From positions 1 through 64,000 of the forward strand of contig JAJYEE010000004.1 of NCBI GenBank assembly GCA_021790335.1: DNA of 64,000 bases. Reading direction: 5' to 3'. The position numbers were made by a program, and so were the translations under genes. The notes beneath the pieces were generated by a model that was not told where the DNA came from, ran no database searches, and was given only the letters and a program-made list of their open reading frames with translations. Source of the DNA: Pseudomonadota bacterium. GTDB taxonomy: Bacteria > Pseudomonadota > Gammaproteobacteria > Acidiferrobacterales > UBA6901. Positions 26,346-37,766 of the stretch are shown one piece after another (position 1 is the stretch's first letter; every line of letters begins with the position of its first letter).

Positions 26346-27005
26346 CTACGGCTTGCGCCACACGCTGGCCAGCCAAGGCTGCTGCTCGTGCGGCAGGCCG
26401 GTTGGCCGATAGTAGAACTCGAGTTCCGCGAACCCGGCATCTAACATATGGCGACGCCAGGCCTCCAGATCGTGGTAAGCACCGTAGCGCCCGCCGTTCC
26501 AGCCCTCCTCGTTTTTGCCGTGCGGGTTGGAACTGAACAGCACCCCCCCGGGTTTCAGTGCGGCGTGCAATTGACGCAAAACGCGCCCCAATTCCTGAGT
26601 CGGCACGTGAAACAGGCTGGCGTTGGCAAAAATGCCATCGAAACGCTCTGCCGGCAGGTCAAGCTTAAGAAAATCCTGCTGCCACACCTCGCACCGACTG
26701 TCGGTGCGCGCCATCGCAGCAAAGCCTGCGGCCCCCTCCAGGCCGATCGCGGTATGACCCAGATCCGAAAAGGCCTTGAGGTCGCGTCCCGGTCCACAGC
26801 CGAAATCGAGAATCACGAAGGGCGGCTGGCCTTTGATGTGCCGCAGTAATGCGGCAATGTTCTGGAAGACATCGTGATCACGGGTGCGGTCGCGAAACGC
26901 TTCGGCACGCCGCTCGTAGTGATCGAGCGTCGTGGCAGCGATCTCTTCCAGCTCGTGCGGCTCAAGCGGCTTGGCATGCATGGGGGCGTTTTCGCGTTGG
27001 AACAT
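26346..27005 (-). CDS. Class I SAM-dependent methyltransferase
   Basis: A 219-residue enzyme. Motif I is VILDFGCGPGRDLKAF, motif II contains AIGLEGAAGFAAMA, and the post-motif FDGIFANASLFHVP and LKPGGVLFSSNP follow. The C-terminal part, HGKNEEGWNGGRYGAYHDLE, is typical of a small proteobacterial subfamily of unknown substrate. The start could also be ATG 26981 (MHAKPLEPH); neither has a strong ribosome site. Confidence 0.85.
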   Translation of the reverse strand: MFQRENAPMHAKPLEPHELEEIAATTLDHYERRAEAFRDRTRDHDVFQNIAALLRHIKGQPPFVILDFGCGPGRDLKAFSDLGHTAIGLEGAAGFAAMARTDSRCEVWQQDFLKLDLPAERFDGIFANASLFHVPTQELGRVLRQLHAALKPGGVLFSSNPHGKNEEGWNGGRYGAYHDLEAWRRHMLDAGFAELEFYYRPTGLPHEQQPWLASVWRKP

Positions 27006-28054
27006 CGTGTCATTCCCATTATGGTCCAGATTGGCAGCAAGCGGAATCATGCCCGACCAGCGAAGACGTCAGTTGCTGGATCGGGGTCCTGTCTGCGCAT
27101 GGCGGACGAATCGAAATGAAGCAGAGAACCGGGCCGGGGCCGTGTGGAAAAGGGTTAAGCCCTGCGTTGACATAGCCCCCGGCGAAAAATGGTCGATGAC
27201 CCAAAGCGAAGCGCCGGCAGGCGGTTTAACTGGCAGTGCGGGAGAGCTGCCTTATCGCTAGATGCGCCGAAGAAAAGCTTGCGACTCCGGTACCGATCGC
27301 CTGACCGGAACAGTAGACGTATCGTTCCCACATCCTGAAGAGGCCCGGAATCGCGCAAATCCCCGATACCATCGGCTCGAGCATCGATTCCGGTTTCAAA
27401 TTCGCGCCCGCGCACGGACATAACGAATAGCAAATGTCTCATTCCACACCGGGCACACCGCAAGCCACGGTGCGTACACTGGGCAACGAAGCGGGTCAGC
27501 CGCTCGACCGCAGGATGTTTGTGTTATGCTATTTGTATTGAATGTGGCCAAGACGGACGGCTATGCACCGCTGTCGGCTGCGACCGGAAACGGGTCGACC
27601 GGCCGCTTGTGCGCGAACCTGACGCAATGGCGGAAGAAGCGTTCCAGCAATCACAGACATGTCTGGGGACGAATGCAGGCCGGGCGGCTTTGATGCTCGC
27701 CGGGAAGAAGCTTTTTCGTTGAGACAGCGCGTGACGAGGTCAAGACGGGCTTTGGCACTCGTTCCGGATACTTTTCTGCGGGATACCGCGATTTCCTTCC
27801 GCTCCGCTTGCAATTCCACGAGACTGGCGTTTCGTGGCCCGGGACCGAACCGCGTGAGGAAATCCGCGTCCGCGAACGTGTCCTGCAGCCTGTGGACGAC
27901 TCAAGGCCAGGCGGGTGCGCACTGGTCACCATTCCCGCAGCCTGAATGGTGACCGGCTGCGGACCACCGGATCGTCGCCAAAGAAACGAACACCAAAGTT
28001 CGGGTGATCAATAAAGCCTTGCTTTTCTTTCAAACTGGGAGGATGACTTAAACC
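27006..28054. other. Long gene-poor region
   Basis: About 1 kb without a supportable gene. Short open frames on both strands show no family signature, and no frameshifted relic could be pieced together. The region may be decayed sequence or hold untranslated RNA. The 3' part is presumably the promoter of the nfeD-SPFH operon. Confidence 0.4.
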
Positions 28055-28504
28055 GTGTTCATCGTCGGCGTCATGCTGCTCATTGTGGGCGCTACCGTGC
28101 TGGTGGTAGAGACTCAAAGCCTCACGATCTACCTCATTGCCGTAGCAATAGCCTGTCTTGTGTCCGGCGGACTCGCCTTGTTCGCGCATACCGGTCTTGC
28201 CGCGACCTTAATTGCATTTGCGCTGGTCCTGCTGGCCGGTCTGCCGGTCGCGCATTATGCGCGGCGGCACCTGAAGAATCCGGAGTCCGATCGCGTGAGC
28301 CGCGACGACGTGGGCGCCATGGTCGAGGTGGTCGCCGTACATGGAGAGACACTGCGCGTCGCCTACCGGGGCACGGAATGGGATGCGCGGCCGGCAGCCG
28401 GGTTTTCCACCGCCGGCCTCGTGGCCGGCACAACGCTTCAGGTAGTCCAACGCGACGGCAATACACTCGTCGTCGCACAGCGTGGCGCCCCAGCGGGCGC
28501 CTGA
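28055..28504 (+). CDS. NfeD-like membrane protein
   Basis: A 149-residue protein from a GTG start. Three hydrophobic helices occupy about residues 1-70. The C-terminal OB-fold NfeD domain (about 85-145) has VGAMVEVV, VAYRGTEWDARP and a final GTTLQVVQRDGNTLVV. Short NfeD proteins without the ClpP-like protease domain pair with SPFH proteins of the QmcA type. An SPFH gene follows after 46 bases, which supports the call. Confidence 0.88.
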   Translation: MFIVGVMLLIVGATVLVVETQSLTIYLIAVAIACLVSGGLALFAHTGLAATLIAFALVLLAGLPVAHYARRHLKNPESDRVSRDDVGAMVEVVAVHGETLRVAYRGTEWDARPAAGFSTAGLVAGTTLQVVQRDGNTLVVAQRGAPAGA

Positions 28505-28550
28505 CGAACGGATTTTCCACAGCGACTAAACAACAACAAAGGAGATATCG

Positions 28551-29465
28551 ATGCCCGCCTCACTTGCCATTGCCTTTACCCTGATCGTGATCGCACTGGC
28601 GATCGTAAGCCGCGGTGTCCGCGTCGTGCCGCAACAGCGCGCCTGGATCGTCGAGCGATTCGGGCGCTTTCACCGCGTTCTCGAGCCCGGTCTCAACCTG
28701 ATCATGCCGGTCTTCGATCGGGTTGCCTACCGGTTCGACCTGCGCGAGGCGCCGATCAATATTGCCGAGCAATCCTGCATCACCAAGGACAATACGCAGA
28801 TTACGATCGACGGGATCCTGTACCTGCAGATCACCGATCCAAAGAAGGCAGCCTATGGTACGAGTGATCCGTTCGTTGCCGTGGAACAGCTAGCGCAGAC
28901 CGTGATGAGATCTGACGTCGGCCAGAAGCAGCTTGACGAAGTACTGTCCTCGCGCTCGGAATTGAACGTCTCCATCGTTTCGGAGCTCGACAAGGCGGCA
29001 GTGAACTGGGGCGTCAAGGTACTGCGCTACGAAATTCGCAAGATCGAGCCGCCGCAGGAGGTGGTGCGGGCGATGGAGCTTCAGATCACCGCCGAGCGCC
29101 AGAAACGGGCACTGATCGCAAAGTCCGAAGGCGAGCGCCAGCAGGCGATCAACGTTGCCGAGGGCGAAAAACGTTCGCGTGTATTGAGTGCCGAAGGCGA
29201 GGCCGAGGCGATCAATACGGTGGTCAAGGCACAGGCAGATGCGATTCGAACGATCGCGGCCTCACTCGGCGAGAAAGGGGGCGACGAGGCCATGCGCATG
29301 CGGCTCGCTTCGGACCTCATCGCCCAGTACGGCAACCTGGCCAAGGCATCCACCACGATGATCGTACCGGCGGAAATGGGCGATCTGTCCCGGTTCCTGG
29401 CCACCGCGCTCTCGATTCCGGGGGCGAAAAACAGCACCGGTCTGCGTCCAGGAGCCCCATCCTAA
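28551..29465 (+). CDS. SPFH/Band 7 (stomatin-like) protein, QmcA type
   Basis: A 304-residue membrane-anchored scaffold with AAGGAGAT before the ATG. One N-terminal membrane helix (about 3-22) is followed by the SPFH domain (about 25-190: VPQQRAWIVERFGRFHRVLE, PINIAEQSCITKDNTQI). A long helical segment with repeats such as AEGEKRSRVLSAEGEAEAI runs to about 250. The family forms large membrane rings or microdomains around membrane proteases and other complexes. It is paired with the NfeD gene just upstream. Confidence 0.92.
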   Translation: MPASLAIAFTLIVIALAIVSRGVRVVPQQRAWIVERFGRFHRVLEPGLNLIMPVFDRVAYRFDLREAPINIAEQSCITKDNTQITIDGILYLQITDPKKAAYGTSDPFVAVEQLAQTVMRSDVGQKQLDEVLSSRSELNVSIVSELDKAAVNWGVKVLRYEIRKIEPPQEVVRAMELQITAERQKRALIAKSEGERQQAINVAEGEKRSRVLSAEGEAEAINTVVKAQADAIRTIAASLGEKGGDEAMRMRLASDLIAQYGNLAKASTTMIVPAEMGDLSRFLATALSIPGAKNSTGLRPGAPS

Positions 29466-29509
29466 ATGCGGGCGCCAACACCCCGATGCGATCAGCATCC
29501 CGCGGATCA

Positions 29510-30237
29510 CGACAACGCTTCGATCAGCTCTTTCACAGGTCTGACGAATATGCCAGGTTCTTGCCGAAGTTCTGGAAGTAGCAGGAAAGGCAGGTACCGC
29601 GCGGATCCCGGACTAGGTGGATGATGTGTGCATCGGGAAAGAGTTTCTCGATGAGCCCAAGGCGCTCGTAGTTGTCCGGCAGCTTGTCGGTGACATACCG
29701 CGCCCCCGGGACAGGGACCCGATCGCATCGAGGTAGGGCCTCGCCAGCGTAGCCATCGCTTCGGCAGTGACCCCACCAAGGCAGCCGGGGTAGCTGCCGG
29801 TCTGACCGAGGATTTCCGGGGCGCGTCGTTCCAGATCTTCCAGGTTCTCGAACTCACCGGCTCCGCGGACATCGGGGTGGGAAGCGAAGATCTGTTCGAC
29901 CAGCGAGGTTCCGGAACGCGGCATGCCAACGATGAAGAGGGGTACCGGCGAGCCCTGCGGGGCTGCGTGTGCCGCCGGCAGGCTTTCTTCCTGGACCGAG
30001 GTGGCTGCGGTGCCGGACGGACCGTGGCTCGATCGCGACAAGCGCCTGGTAACAGGATTCGGCCTGCACGAATTCTCCGAGCTGTCCATGGATTGCGCCC
30101 GGCATCGACAGGACTTCGCGGCTCTTCGGAGCGCTTCCCCTGAGCCGCATGCTGAGCACACGCGCTTGGGGGATCCGGTTGGCGTGGATCAGGCGGAGCG
30201 GGTGCTGAAGCTGGGTGGCGAGCGGGCGGTTACTCAT
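29510..30237 (-). pseudogene. TPR-sulfotransferase gene, frameshifted
   Basis: Read on the minus strand from 30237, the N-terminus holds a TPR-like unit (GAIHGQLGEFVQAESCYQAL, VAIEP). A frameshift leads to the sulfotransferase PAPS-binding loop PLFIVGMPRSGTSLVEQIF, ASHPDVRGAGEFENLEDLE and ATLARPYLDAI. A second shift leads to YVTDKLPDNYERLGLI, DAHIIHLVRDPR and CYFQNFGKNLAYSSDL, after which it stops early. The full-length protein would also have the distal sulfotransferase part. The gene is broken and probably silent. Confidence 0.78.
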
Positions 30238-30666
30238 GGCTTGAGTCGAGGTTCTGCAGACTGGGCCGCCTGCGCTGAATAACGGGGGCAACCAAGCGCA
30301 GCCGGATCATGCCTCCGGCGCCAACGCCTTGCGCACCGGCCATACATGAGCACGACGGTCACCTCTCGGACGTCGTCGAGCCCCGACTATTCCGTCCATG
30401 ACGGCATGATCGCGGTTCCTGCTCTGGGCGAAATTGCGGGTCGCGGCACCTGCCGATGGTTCGGCGGATCCAGCAGAATCTGCAGTATCCTTCATTCGCC
30501 CTGTCGTCGAACCGCTCAACCGGATCCCCGGGCCATTCTATGTCTGCATCTGCGACTGCAGCTGCGGCCTTCCGGCGCCGGGCCAGGATGACACACCCTC
30601 AACCCCCGACCCTGCCACAGCTACCGGGATCCGACCCGCGGCCTTCGCGCTCTGCAGAGAAACGCA
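30238..30666. other. Intergenic, no gene seen
   Basis: A 429-base gap between the sulfotransferase relic and ppnP. No feature was recognised. Confidence 0.4.
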
Positions 30667-30975
30667 CTACCCGAAGTGACAGACGTAATCCAGAAGATCG
30701 TCCACCTCGATCTCGAAATGCGAGCTTCCGGGAACCATGAAGCTGTCTCCCGCCTCATAATCGCTCCACGCTGCGGAACCGGAAATCTTCACACGGCAGT
30801 GCCCCTGCGTGATGTCGATCCGCTCCGGCGCCTCGGTGCTGAACCGGTAGGTACCGGGCAGCATGATGCCGAGGGTCTTCATCTCGCCATCCGGCGTGAT
30901 GATGCTGCGGCTGGTTACGCGCCCTTCATGGTATATGTTGGCCCGGGTCTTGACCTCGACGTTCTTGAAGCTCAT
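30667..30975 (-). CDS. ppnP: Pyrimidine/purine nucleoside phosphorylase
   Basis: A 102-residue cupin of the DUF1255/YaiE type, typical in length. It contains KTRANIYHEGRVTSRSI near the N-terminus, TLGIMLPGTYRFSTEAPERI in the middle and DSFMVPGSSHFEIEV at the C-terminal barrel. PpnP cleaves nucleosides with phosphate to base and ribose 1-phosphate. Its start overlaps the stop of the histidine kinase gene by four bases, so the two are transcribed together, an odd functional pairing. Confidence 0.92.
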   Translation of the reverse strand: MSFKNVEVKTRANIYHEGRVTSRSIITPDGEMKTLGIMLPGTYRFSTEAPERIDITQGHCRVKISGSAAWSDYEAGDSFMVPGSSHFEIEVDDLLDYVCHFG

Positions 30976-32762
30976 TCAATCCTCGCGCTATCGCTGTCCA
31001 GGGCGGAATCATGCCATTGAGGAAGATCAAAGTAAAAACGTGTGGCCACTCCGGAAATCGTATCGAATCCGACGCTGCCGCCATGCGCTTCCACGATCGC
31101 ACGGGCGATGTTCAATCCCAGCCCGGCGCCGTCGGCCGGAGCGGCAACCGGATCTTCGGTGCGCGCAAAGGGCTGGAAAAGACGGTCCCGCAGGCTGTCC
31201 GGCACACCCGGGCCGTGATCCGTCACCGAAACGCGCACGTTGGCGCCGGCCGCCTCCACCCTCACCTCGACTACACCTGCGCGGGGTGAAAAGCGTACTG
31301 CATTCGAAATCAGATGGTCTATGACGTGGATCAGACGCGTACCGTCAGCATATATGGGGGCCTCCCCGAGTCCGGGCTCGAGCACCAAGACCACTCCGGA
31401 CGCCGCAGCAAGACTGCGACCCTCTTCGACCGCACGCGCTACGAGGTCTGCCAGATTGAGATGTTGGAGATCGAGCTTTATGACTCCGGACTGGATGTCG
31501 TCCATGTCGATGATATCGCCGACCAGACGCGCCAGCCGGGCGGTGTTGTTGCGCGCGATGGCAAGCAGCGATTTCCCGGGCGCGGACAGATCTCCTCCCA
31601 CGCCTTCGGCCAGCAGGCCGAGCGAGCCGACCAGAGCGGCCAGCGGCGTTCTGAGTTCATGGCTCACCGCCGAGATGAAGCGGCTCTTCATGCGCTCCAT
31701 CCTCTTGCGCTCGGTGATGTCGCGCACAATCCCGATCAACATGCGGCGCCGGCCCAGCACCATGTCGCTGACCGCCAGCTCCATGGGAAATATCGAGCCA
31801 TCGCGGCGCAAACCCGTGATTTCGAGGCCGAAACCAAGCATCCGCCGCTTTCCGGAATCCAGGTAGCCCTCGACGTAACCCTCGTATTCGTCGCGTTCGG
31901 GCTCGGGCAGAAGCATGCTGAAATGCTTTCCCGCCATATCTGCCGCCGCACTGCCGAATATGCGCTCGGCGGCTGCGTTCATCGACTCAAGCGTCCCGTG
32001 TTCGTCCATCGTGATGATGCCGTCGAGCACGTTGTCCACGATTGCGCGCATGCGGGCCTCACTCTCGCGCAGGCCTTCCTCGACGCGCGCGCGTTCCCCG
32101 ATCTCGCGTTTGAGGTCGAGGTTGAGATCCTCTGTCGCCGCCTTCTCGCGCGCGAGCACGGCGGCCAAATCGCTGTTTTCGAAGCGCAACCTGAGAGAAC
32201 CGAGCGTGGCTTCATACAGACGCCAAGCGGTAGCAAGCATCATGGCCATGAACAGAAAGGACAGCATCCCCATGGCAAACTGCAGACTTTGTCCGAAGTA
32301 AAAGAGACGCGCTGTAAGCGGCAGCAGCGCTGGGACAATGAAATACAGCGCGACCCTGGCAAGCGGGGCATAGCTCACCACCGCGCCCGCGGTCATGCCG
32401 GCAAGAACGAGGACGACGAATACCTGATTGGGAATCTGGTCGGGAAGCAGGAGCATCCCGGCTGAACCCCAGGTGCACCCGGACAGCAGGGTGCCGTACG
32501 CGATCCCGCTCTCCCAGCGCGCGACCCGGTCCGGCCCAACCATGCGGCGACGATAGCGCAGGGCAAACAGATAGCGCGACAACGAAATGAGCGTGAGGAC
32601 TCCGAACCAGGACCACAACACCGCATGGCGGATGACGTGCCACTGTACAGAAAGCAGCAGCGCGCCACTGAGCAGACCGGCAAGCAGCCCGCCCGGCAGG
32701 TTCGCGTAGAGCAGCTTGACCTGCTCGGCCCGGATCCGGGCGTCCCGCTCAGGAGCAGTCAT
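30972..32762 (-). CDS. PAS-domain hybrid-membrane sensor histidine kinase
   Basis: A 596-residue kinase. Six or so membrane helices occupy about residues 20-185, then a coiled coil, then a PAS domain (about 245-365: MRAIVDNVLDGIITMDEHG, RDITERKRME). HisKA carries the phospho-acceptor in SHELRTPL (about 380), and HATPase_c has SNAVRFSPRAG, DHGPGVPDSLRDRLFQPF and GAGLGLNIAR. No receiver domain is fused and no response regulator gene is near, so it is an orphan kinase. Starts at 32834 (ATG) and 32843 (TTG) are possible; 32762 has AGGGG upstream and immediately precedes the helices. Confidence 0.88.
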   Translation of the reverse strand: MTAPERDARIRAEQVKLLYANLPGGLLAGLLSGALLLSVQWHVIRHAVLWSWFGVLTLISLSRYLFALRYRRRMVGPDRVARWESGIAYGTLLSGCTWGSAGMLLLPDQIPNQVFVVLVLAGMTAGAVVSYAPLARVALYFIVPALLPLTARLFYFGQSLQFAMGMLSFLFMAMMLATAWRLYEATLGSLRLRFENSDLAAVLAREKAATEDLNLDLKREIGERARVEEGLRESEARMRAIVDNVLDGIITMDEHGTLESMNAAAERIFGSAAADMAGKHFSMLLPEPERDEYEGYVEGYLDSGKRRMLGFGLEITGLRRDGSIFPMELAVSDMVLGRRRMLIGIVRDITERKRMERMKSRFISAVSHELRTPLAALVGSLGLLAEGVGGDLSAPGKSLLAIARNNTARLARLVGDIIDMDDIQSGVIKLDLQHLNLADLVARAVEEGRSLAAASGVVLVLEPGLGEAPIYADGTRLIHVIDHLISNAVRFSPRAGVVEVRVEAAGANVRVSVTDHGPGVPDSLRDRLFQPFARTEDPVAAPADGAGLGLNIARAIVEAHGGSVGFDTISGVATRFYFDLPQWHDSALDSDSARIE

Positions 32763-33088
32763 GATGGCGGCCCCTGCCGCACGCCCTTCGGTACGGGCAT
32801 CTTCACTCACAGAGTGTCCTGAACTGCGGACCATAGCCGGCAACCGCGGGTTCCCATCAAACGAAGCACAGATGAACCACCCCTTATCCCTGAGTCAATG
32901 CGGCGATCAGCCAGTTTTCCCCTGGCCAATCCCTTTCTAGTTATTGAGAACCCATTGAATGATTATAGTGGGATTTTGCGCGACTTCCTTGGTATCCGCC
33001 CCGGTAGGTCGCCAGGGCAACAGACCGCAGGCGTCGCTCAAGCGGCGCGCAGTATGCAGCTACGGGAGAAGCAAGTTATTGATACAGC

Positions 33089-34009
33089 TCACACTTCGGT
33101 AAAAATGCTCGCCATTTGCGTGCGCCGAGCCATGTCCGGCAGACCGCCACGGCCAGCCTGCAGGTCGTCACGGGCGTGGTCAGGCTTGCCCGTTGCCGGA
33201 ATGACGCATGTGACCGCGGGGTGGGAAAGGATGAACTTGAGCATGAATTGCGCCCAACTCGAGCAATCGAACTGCGTCGCCCAGGACGGCAGCGGCCGGC
33301 CGCGCAGCCTGGCAAACAGGCCGCCTTCTTCGAACGGGCGGTTCACAAGGACGGCCACCCCCCGCTCCCGCGCCAACGGCAGCAGACGGCGTTCGGCCGC
33401 GGTCGACACGATCGAGTAATTGACCTGAAGGAAATCGACATCGCCGGTCTTCAGCGCACGCTCCAGCTCCAGGTAGGCGCTTTCCGAGTAGTGCGTGACA
33501 CCGATGTAACGCACTCGCCCCTGTTCCTTCCAGGCGCGCAGCGTCTTCAGGTGCGTGACCCAGTCTATGAGATTGTGCACCTGCATCAGGTCGAGGCAGG
33601 TCACGCGCAGGCGTTTCAGCGATTCCTCCATCTGCCGGACACCTTCGTCGCGCCCCTGTACCCAGACTTTGGTGGCCAGGAAAAGACGGCCCTTCAGACC
33701 CAGCTCCTGCGTTAGATCACCGCCCACGGCTTCGGCCGATCCGTACATGGGCGAGAAGTCCACCACCCGTGCCCCGCTCTGCGCGAACACGCGCAGGACA
33801 ACGCGTGGCCCCGCGCGCCGTGCCGGATCCCTGCCCACGTCGAACGTTCGCCACGTGCCAAGCCCGACAACCGGCAGCGGTTCACCGGTTGCCGGAATCG
33901 GCCTGACCATCAGATCGGATGGCTCCACCGTCACCTCCGCTACCCTGTCCACACCGTCTGCCACCACGGCCATCGGCCGTGCGGGCCTGCGCACAGTATA
34001 AGCTACCAT
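33089..34009 (-). CDS. Aldo/keto reductase
   Basis: A 306-residue NADPH-dependent oxidoreductase fold. LPVVGLGTWRTFDVG opens the barrel, VVDFSPMYGSAEAVGG holds the catalytic Asp and Tyr, LFLATKVW the lysine, and LDLMQVHNLIDW the histidine. Later come FLQVNYSIV and VTCVIPATGKPDH. The family often has a Tat signal; here the N-terminal 35 residues are not Tat-like, and a start at 33910 (MVRPIPATGEPLP) would remove them. Its substrate is unknown. It lies downstream of the cbb genes on the same strand but 164 bases beyond the last one. Confidence 0.85.
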   Translation of the reverse strand: MVAYTVRRPARPMAVVADGVDRVAEVTVEPSDLMVRPIPATGEPLPVVGLGTWRTFDVGRDPARRAGPRVVLRVFAQSGARVVDFSPMYGSAEAVGGDLTQELGLKGRLFLATKVWVQGRDEGVRQMEESLKRLRVTCLDLMQVHNLIDWVTHLKTLRAWKEQGRVRYIGVTHYSESAYLELERALKTGDVDFLQVNYSIVSTAAERRLLPLARERGVAVLVNRPFEEGGLFARLRGRPLPSWATQFDCSSWAQFMLKFILSHPAVTCVIPATGKPDHARDDLQAGRGGLPDMARRTQMASIFTEV

Positions 34010-34173
34010 TGCAGCCGGGCACCTGCGGGGCAGCAAAACCTCGGGTGGATTCGAAGGACTTCGCCGACATGGTCGGATGGCGGCTGCAGCGGATGAGGAT
34101 GCACGCGGGCGTCCGGAGCGAACCGGTCCTTCGGACAGAGCGTGCGTGCCGGCCGGAAAGGGAATCGCTGCGC

Positions 34174-34527
34174 TTAGCGGCGCTTTTCCGCCAGACGCGC
34201 CTGCAGCAGCGCGTCCATGGTGGCGAGCGAGGTGCTGCTGATGAGTCCGGCATGCACGTGGTAGAGATGCATCACGCATCGCACCGGCTCGTGCAGGGCG
34301 CGCCCGGAAGGCGCGAATTCCGCCCATTCGACCAGCGGAAACTCGCTTTCGCCATACATGCACAGCCAGGAGGTGTCCTCGAGGAACATGTCGATCCCGC
34401 GCGGCAATTCCAGCCGCAGCGGATTGGCCAGGCGCCGCAGCGCCAGGCGCACCCGGTTGTACCGGACTGCCTCAACCGACAGCGGCAGGCTGCGCAGCGG
34501 CGGAATGTCGCGCAGGCGTGTCGCCAT
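34174..34527 (-). CDS. Small protein downstream of cbbX
   Basis: A 117-residue soluble protein, family not recognised. The start lies one base past the cbbX stop, so it is almost certainly co-translated with it. Features are an Arg-rich N-terminal half (RYNRVRLALRRLANPLRLEL), an aromatic centre (FLEDTSWLCMYGESEFPLV) and a helical tail (LATMDALLQARLAEKRR). Linkage to CbbX suggests a role in the RuBisCO system, perhaps activase-related, but the sequence itself gives no proof. Confidence 0.7.
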   Translation of the reverse strand: MATRLRDIPPLRSLPLSVEAVRYNRVRLALRRLANPLRLELPRGIDMFLEDTSWLCMYGESEFPLVEWAEFAPSGRALHEPVRCVMHLYHVHAGLISSTSLATMDALLQARLAEKRR

Positions 34528-34528
34528 A

Positions 34529-35503
34529 TCACTTCGAGCCGGCGCCCGGAACCTGTTCGTCGGGAACCCCCTCGCTGAATACGCGGCTCGCTACGATGTC
34601 CTCCGGCTCGAGGATCATCAGGTCCCGCTTGGTCAAGCGCTCGCGCGCGCGGGCAAACAGCCGGTTGGCCTGACGCAGCCGCGCACGGTCCAAGGCGTTT
34701 CGGATCGAGCGCGCGTTGGCGAAGTGCGGCATTTTCATGCGCCGGTGAATATAGTCGCCGAACGCCTTTTCCGCCTCCGGACTGAACCGGTACTGCACCT
34801 GCGCGAGCATAAGCGAGGCAATGCCCATGAGCTCTTCGGCCGCGTAGTCGGGAAAGTCCAGATGGTGCGCTATGCGCGAGCGCATGCCGGGGTTGCTCAG
34901 AAAGAAGCGGTCCATCTTGTCCTTGTAGCCGGCGAGGATCACCACGAGGTCATCGCGGTTGTTTTCCATGATCTGCAGCAGGATTTCTATCGCTTCCTGG
35001 CCGTAATCGCGCTCGTTCTCTGGCCGGTACAGGTAATAAGCCTCATCGATGAACAGCACGCCGCCCATGGCCCGTTTGAGCACCTCCTTGGTTTTGGGTG
35101 CGGTATGCCCGATGTACTGGCCGACAAGATCGTCGCGCGTCACCGCCACCAGGTGGCCCTGACGCACGTAGCCCAGTCTGTGCAGAATCTCGGCCATGCG
35201 CAGCGCCACCGTGGTCTTTCCGGTACCTGGATTTCCGGTGAACGACATATGCAGCGTCGGTGTCTCCGTGATGAGTCCCAGCTGCCGGCGCAGCCGGTCG
35301 ACGAGCAGCAGCGCGGCGATTTCACGGATGCGCGTCTTCACCGGCTTCAGCCCGACCAGCTCGCGATCGAGCTTGTCGAGCACCTCCTGCACCTGGGAGT
35401 CACGGAACGCCGCTTCTAGGTTCACCGGGGTATCGTCCGGCACCGGCTGCGCATCCATCTCTCCGGGTTGCGCACCAGCATTCATTTCGATTGCTCCTGC
35501 CAT
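34529..35503 (-). CDS. cbbX: CbbX, red-type RuBisCO activase
   Basis: A 324-residue AAA+ ATPase. Walker A is GNPGTGKTT (90-98), Walker [11 protein letters not shown] (149-158), and the pore loop YIGHTA (130-135). The lid region has [18 protein letters not shown]. CbbX remodels red-type RuBisCO by pulling on the extended C-terminus of the large subunit to release inhibitory sugar phosphates. It matches the form IC enzyme encoded upstream. It follows cbbS after 224 bases that hold two strong hairpins. Confidence 0.96.
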   Translation of the reverse strand: MAGAIEMNAGAQPGEMDAQPVPDDTPVNLEAAFRDSQVQEVLDKLDRELVGLKPVKTRIREIAALLLVDRLRRQLGLITETPTLHMSFTGNPGTGKTTVALRMAEILHRLGYVRQGHLVAVTRDDLVGQYIGHTAPKTKEVLKRAMGGVLFIDEAYYLYRPENERDYGQEAIEILLQIMENNRDDLVVILAGYKDKMDRFFLSNPGMRSRIAHHLDFPDYAAEELMGIASLMLAQVQYRFSPEAEKAFGDYIHRRMKMPHFANARSIRNALDRARLRQANRLFARARERLTKRDLMILEPEDIVASRVFSEGVPDEQVPGAGSK

Positions 35504-35526
35504 TTCTTGCCTCTCCGCTTGCTGGT

Positions 35527-35544
35527 ATCCGGCGAGCGCCGGAT
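35527..35544. other. Hairpin in cbbS-cbbX spacer, 7-bp stem
   Basis: ATCCGGC (35527-35533) pairs with GCCGGAT (35538-35544) around a GAGC loop. With the next hairpin it occupies the spacer between cbbS and cbbX, just upstream of the cbbX start on the transcript. Possible mRNA-processing or attenuation structure. Confidence 0.5.
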
Positions 35545-35572
35545 CATTCCCCTGCCCGCCGCGCCGCCCACA

Positions 35573-35593
35573 CCGGGCCAGACCCTGGCCCGG
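35573..35593. other. Hairpin in cbbS-cbbX spacer, 9-bp stem
   Basis: CCGGGCCAG (35573-35581) pairs perfectly with CTGGCCCGG (35585-35593) around a 3-base loop. It is strong enough to pause polymerase or protect the cbbLS part of the message from 3' decay, which would keep cbbX expression below cbbLS. No U-run follows. Confidence 0.6.
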
Positions 35594-35727
35594 ACATAAA
35601 GAGAATCGATGCGCCGCAGCGGCTCCGCTGGCGATCGCAAACTGTCCGTTCGCGCCGGGACAGCGCCTTGCCGCGGTCCGCGGAGCAGTGCCGACCGGGC
35701 ACGAACGGCTTTGCCGTGCATCATCCG

Positions 35728-36165
35728 TCAGCGATAGCGCTCGCCCTCCGGCCGTTCGCTAGCATATGAATGAACGGTGTAGCGGATGCGGCGCCCATCG
35801 ACTTCCTGGCGGATCAGACCGAACCCCGGTTCGTTCTTCGGCCGGTTCACGATGAACGACAGTTTTACGCTCTCCGTGCCGCGCGTACTGTCGAAGGCAG
35901 TGAGCCGGATATAGTGATGCGGGTACGCCTTGCGGCATTGGTTGACTTCGTAAAGAATTCCGGCCGCATCCTTGATGTCGAACATGGGGATTCCCCACAT
36001 TTCCCAGTAGGTGTTGCGCGGATGCGGATCGTCCGTGAACTCGACGTTCAGAGCCCAACCGTTCTTCAGGCAATACTGGATCTGCTTCGTGATCTGCTCG
36101 TCTGTCATGTCCGGCAGGAAAGAAAATGTTCCCTGCGTAATGCGGCTTCCGTGATTGGTCATCAT
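35728..36165 (-). CDS. cbbS: RuBisCO small subunit, form IC (red type)
   Basis: A 145-residue small subunit. It has [54 protein letters not shown], and the long C-terminal extension (about residues 110-145) that marks red-type small subunits and forms the beta-barrel in the holoenzyme's central pore. It starts 18 bases after the cbbL stop. A start one codon later (36162) is equally possible. Confidence 0.95.
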   Translation of the reverse strand: MMTNHGSRITQGTFSFLPDMTDEQITKQIQYCLKNGWALNVEFTDDPHPRNTYWEMWGIPMFDIKDAAGILYEVNQCRKAYPHHYIRLTAFDSTRGTESVKLSFIVNRPKNEPGFGLIRQEVDGRRIRYTVHSYASERPEGERYR

Positions 36166-36183
36166 CGCAGTTGTTCCTCGAAG

Positions 36184-37752
<1,569 letters not shown>

Positions 37753-37766
37753 TCATCCTCGACAAA

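Noticed and set aside
34010-34363. N-terminal extension of the aldo/keto reductase
   Set aside because: The extension is antisense to the small cbbX-linked gene and has no similarity to the reductase family.
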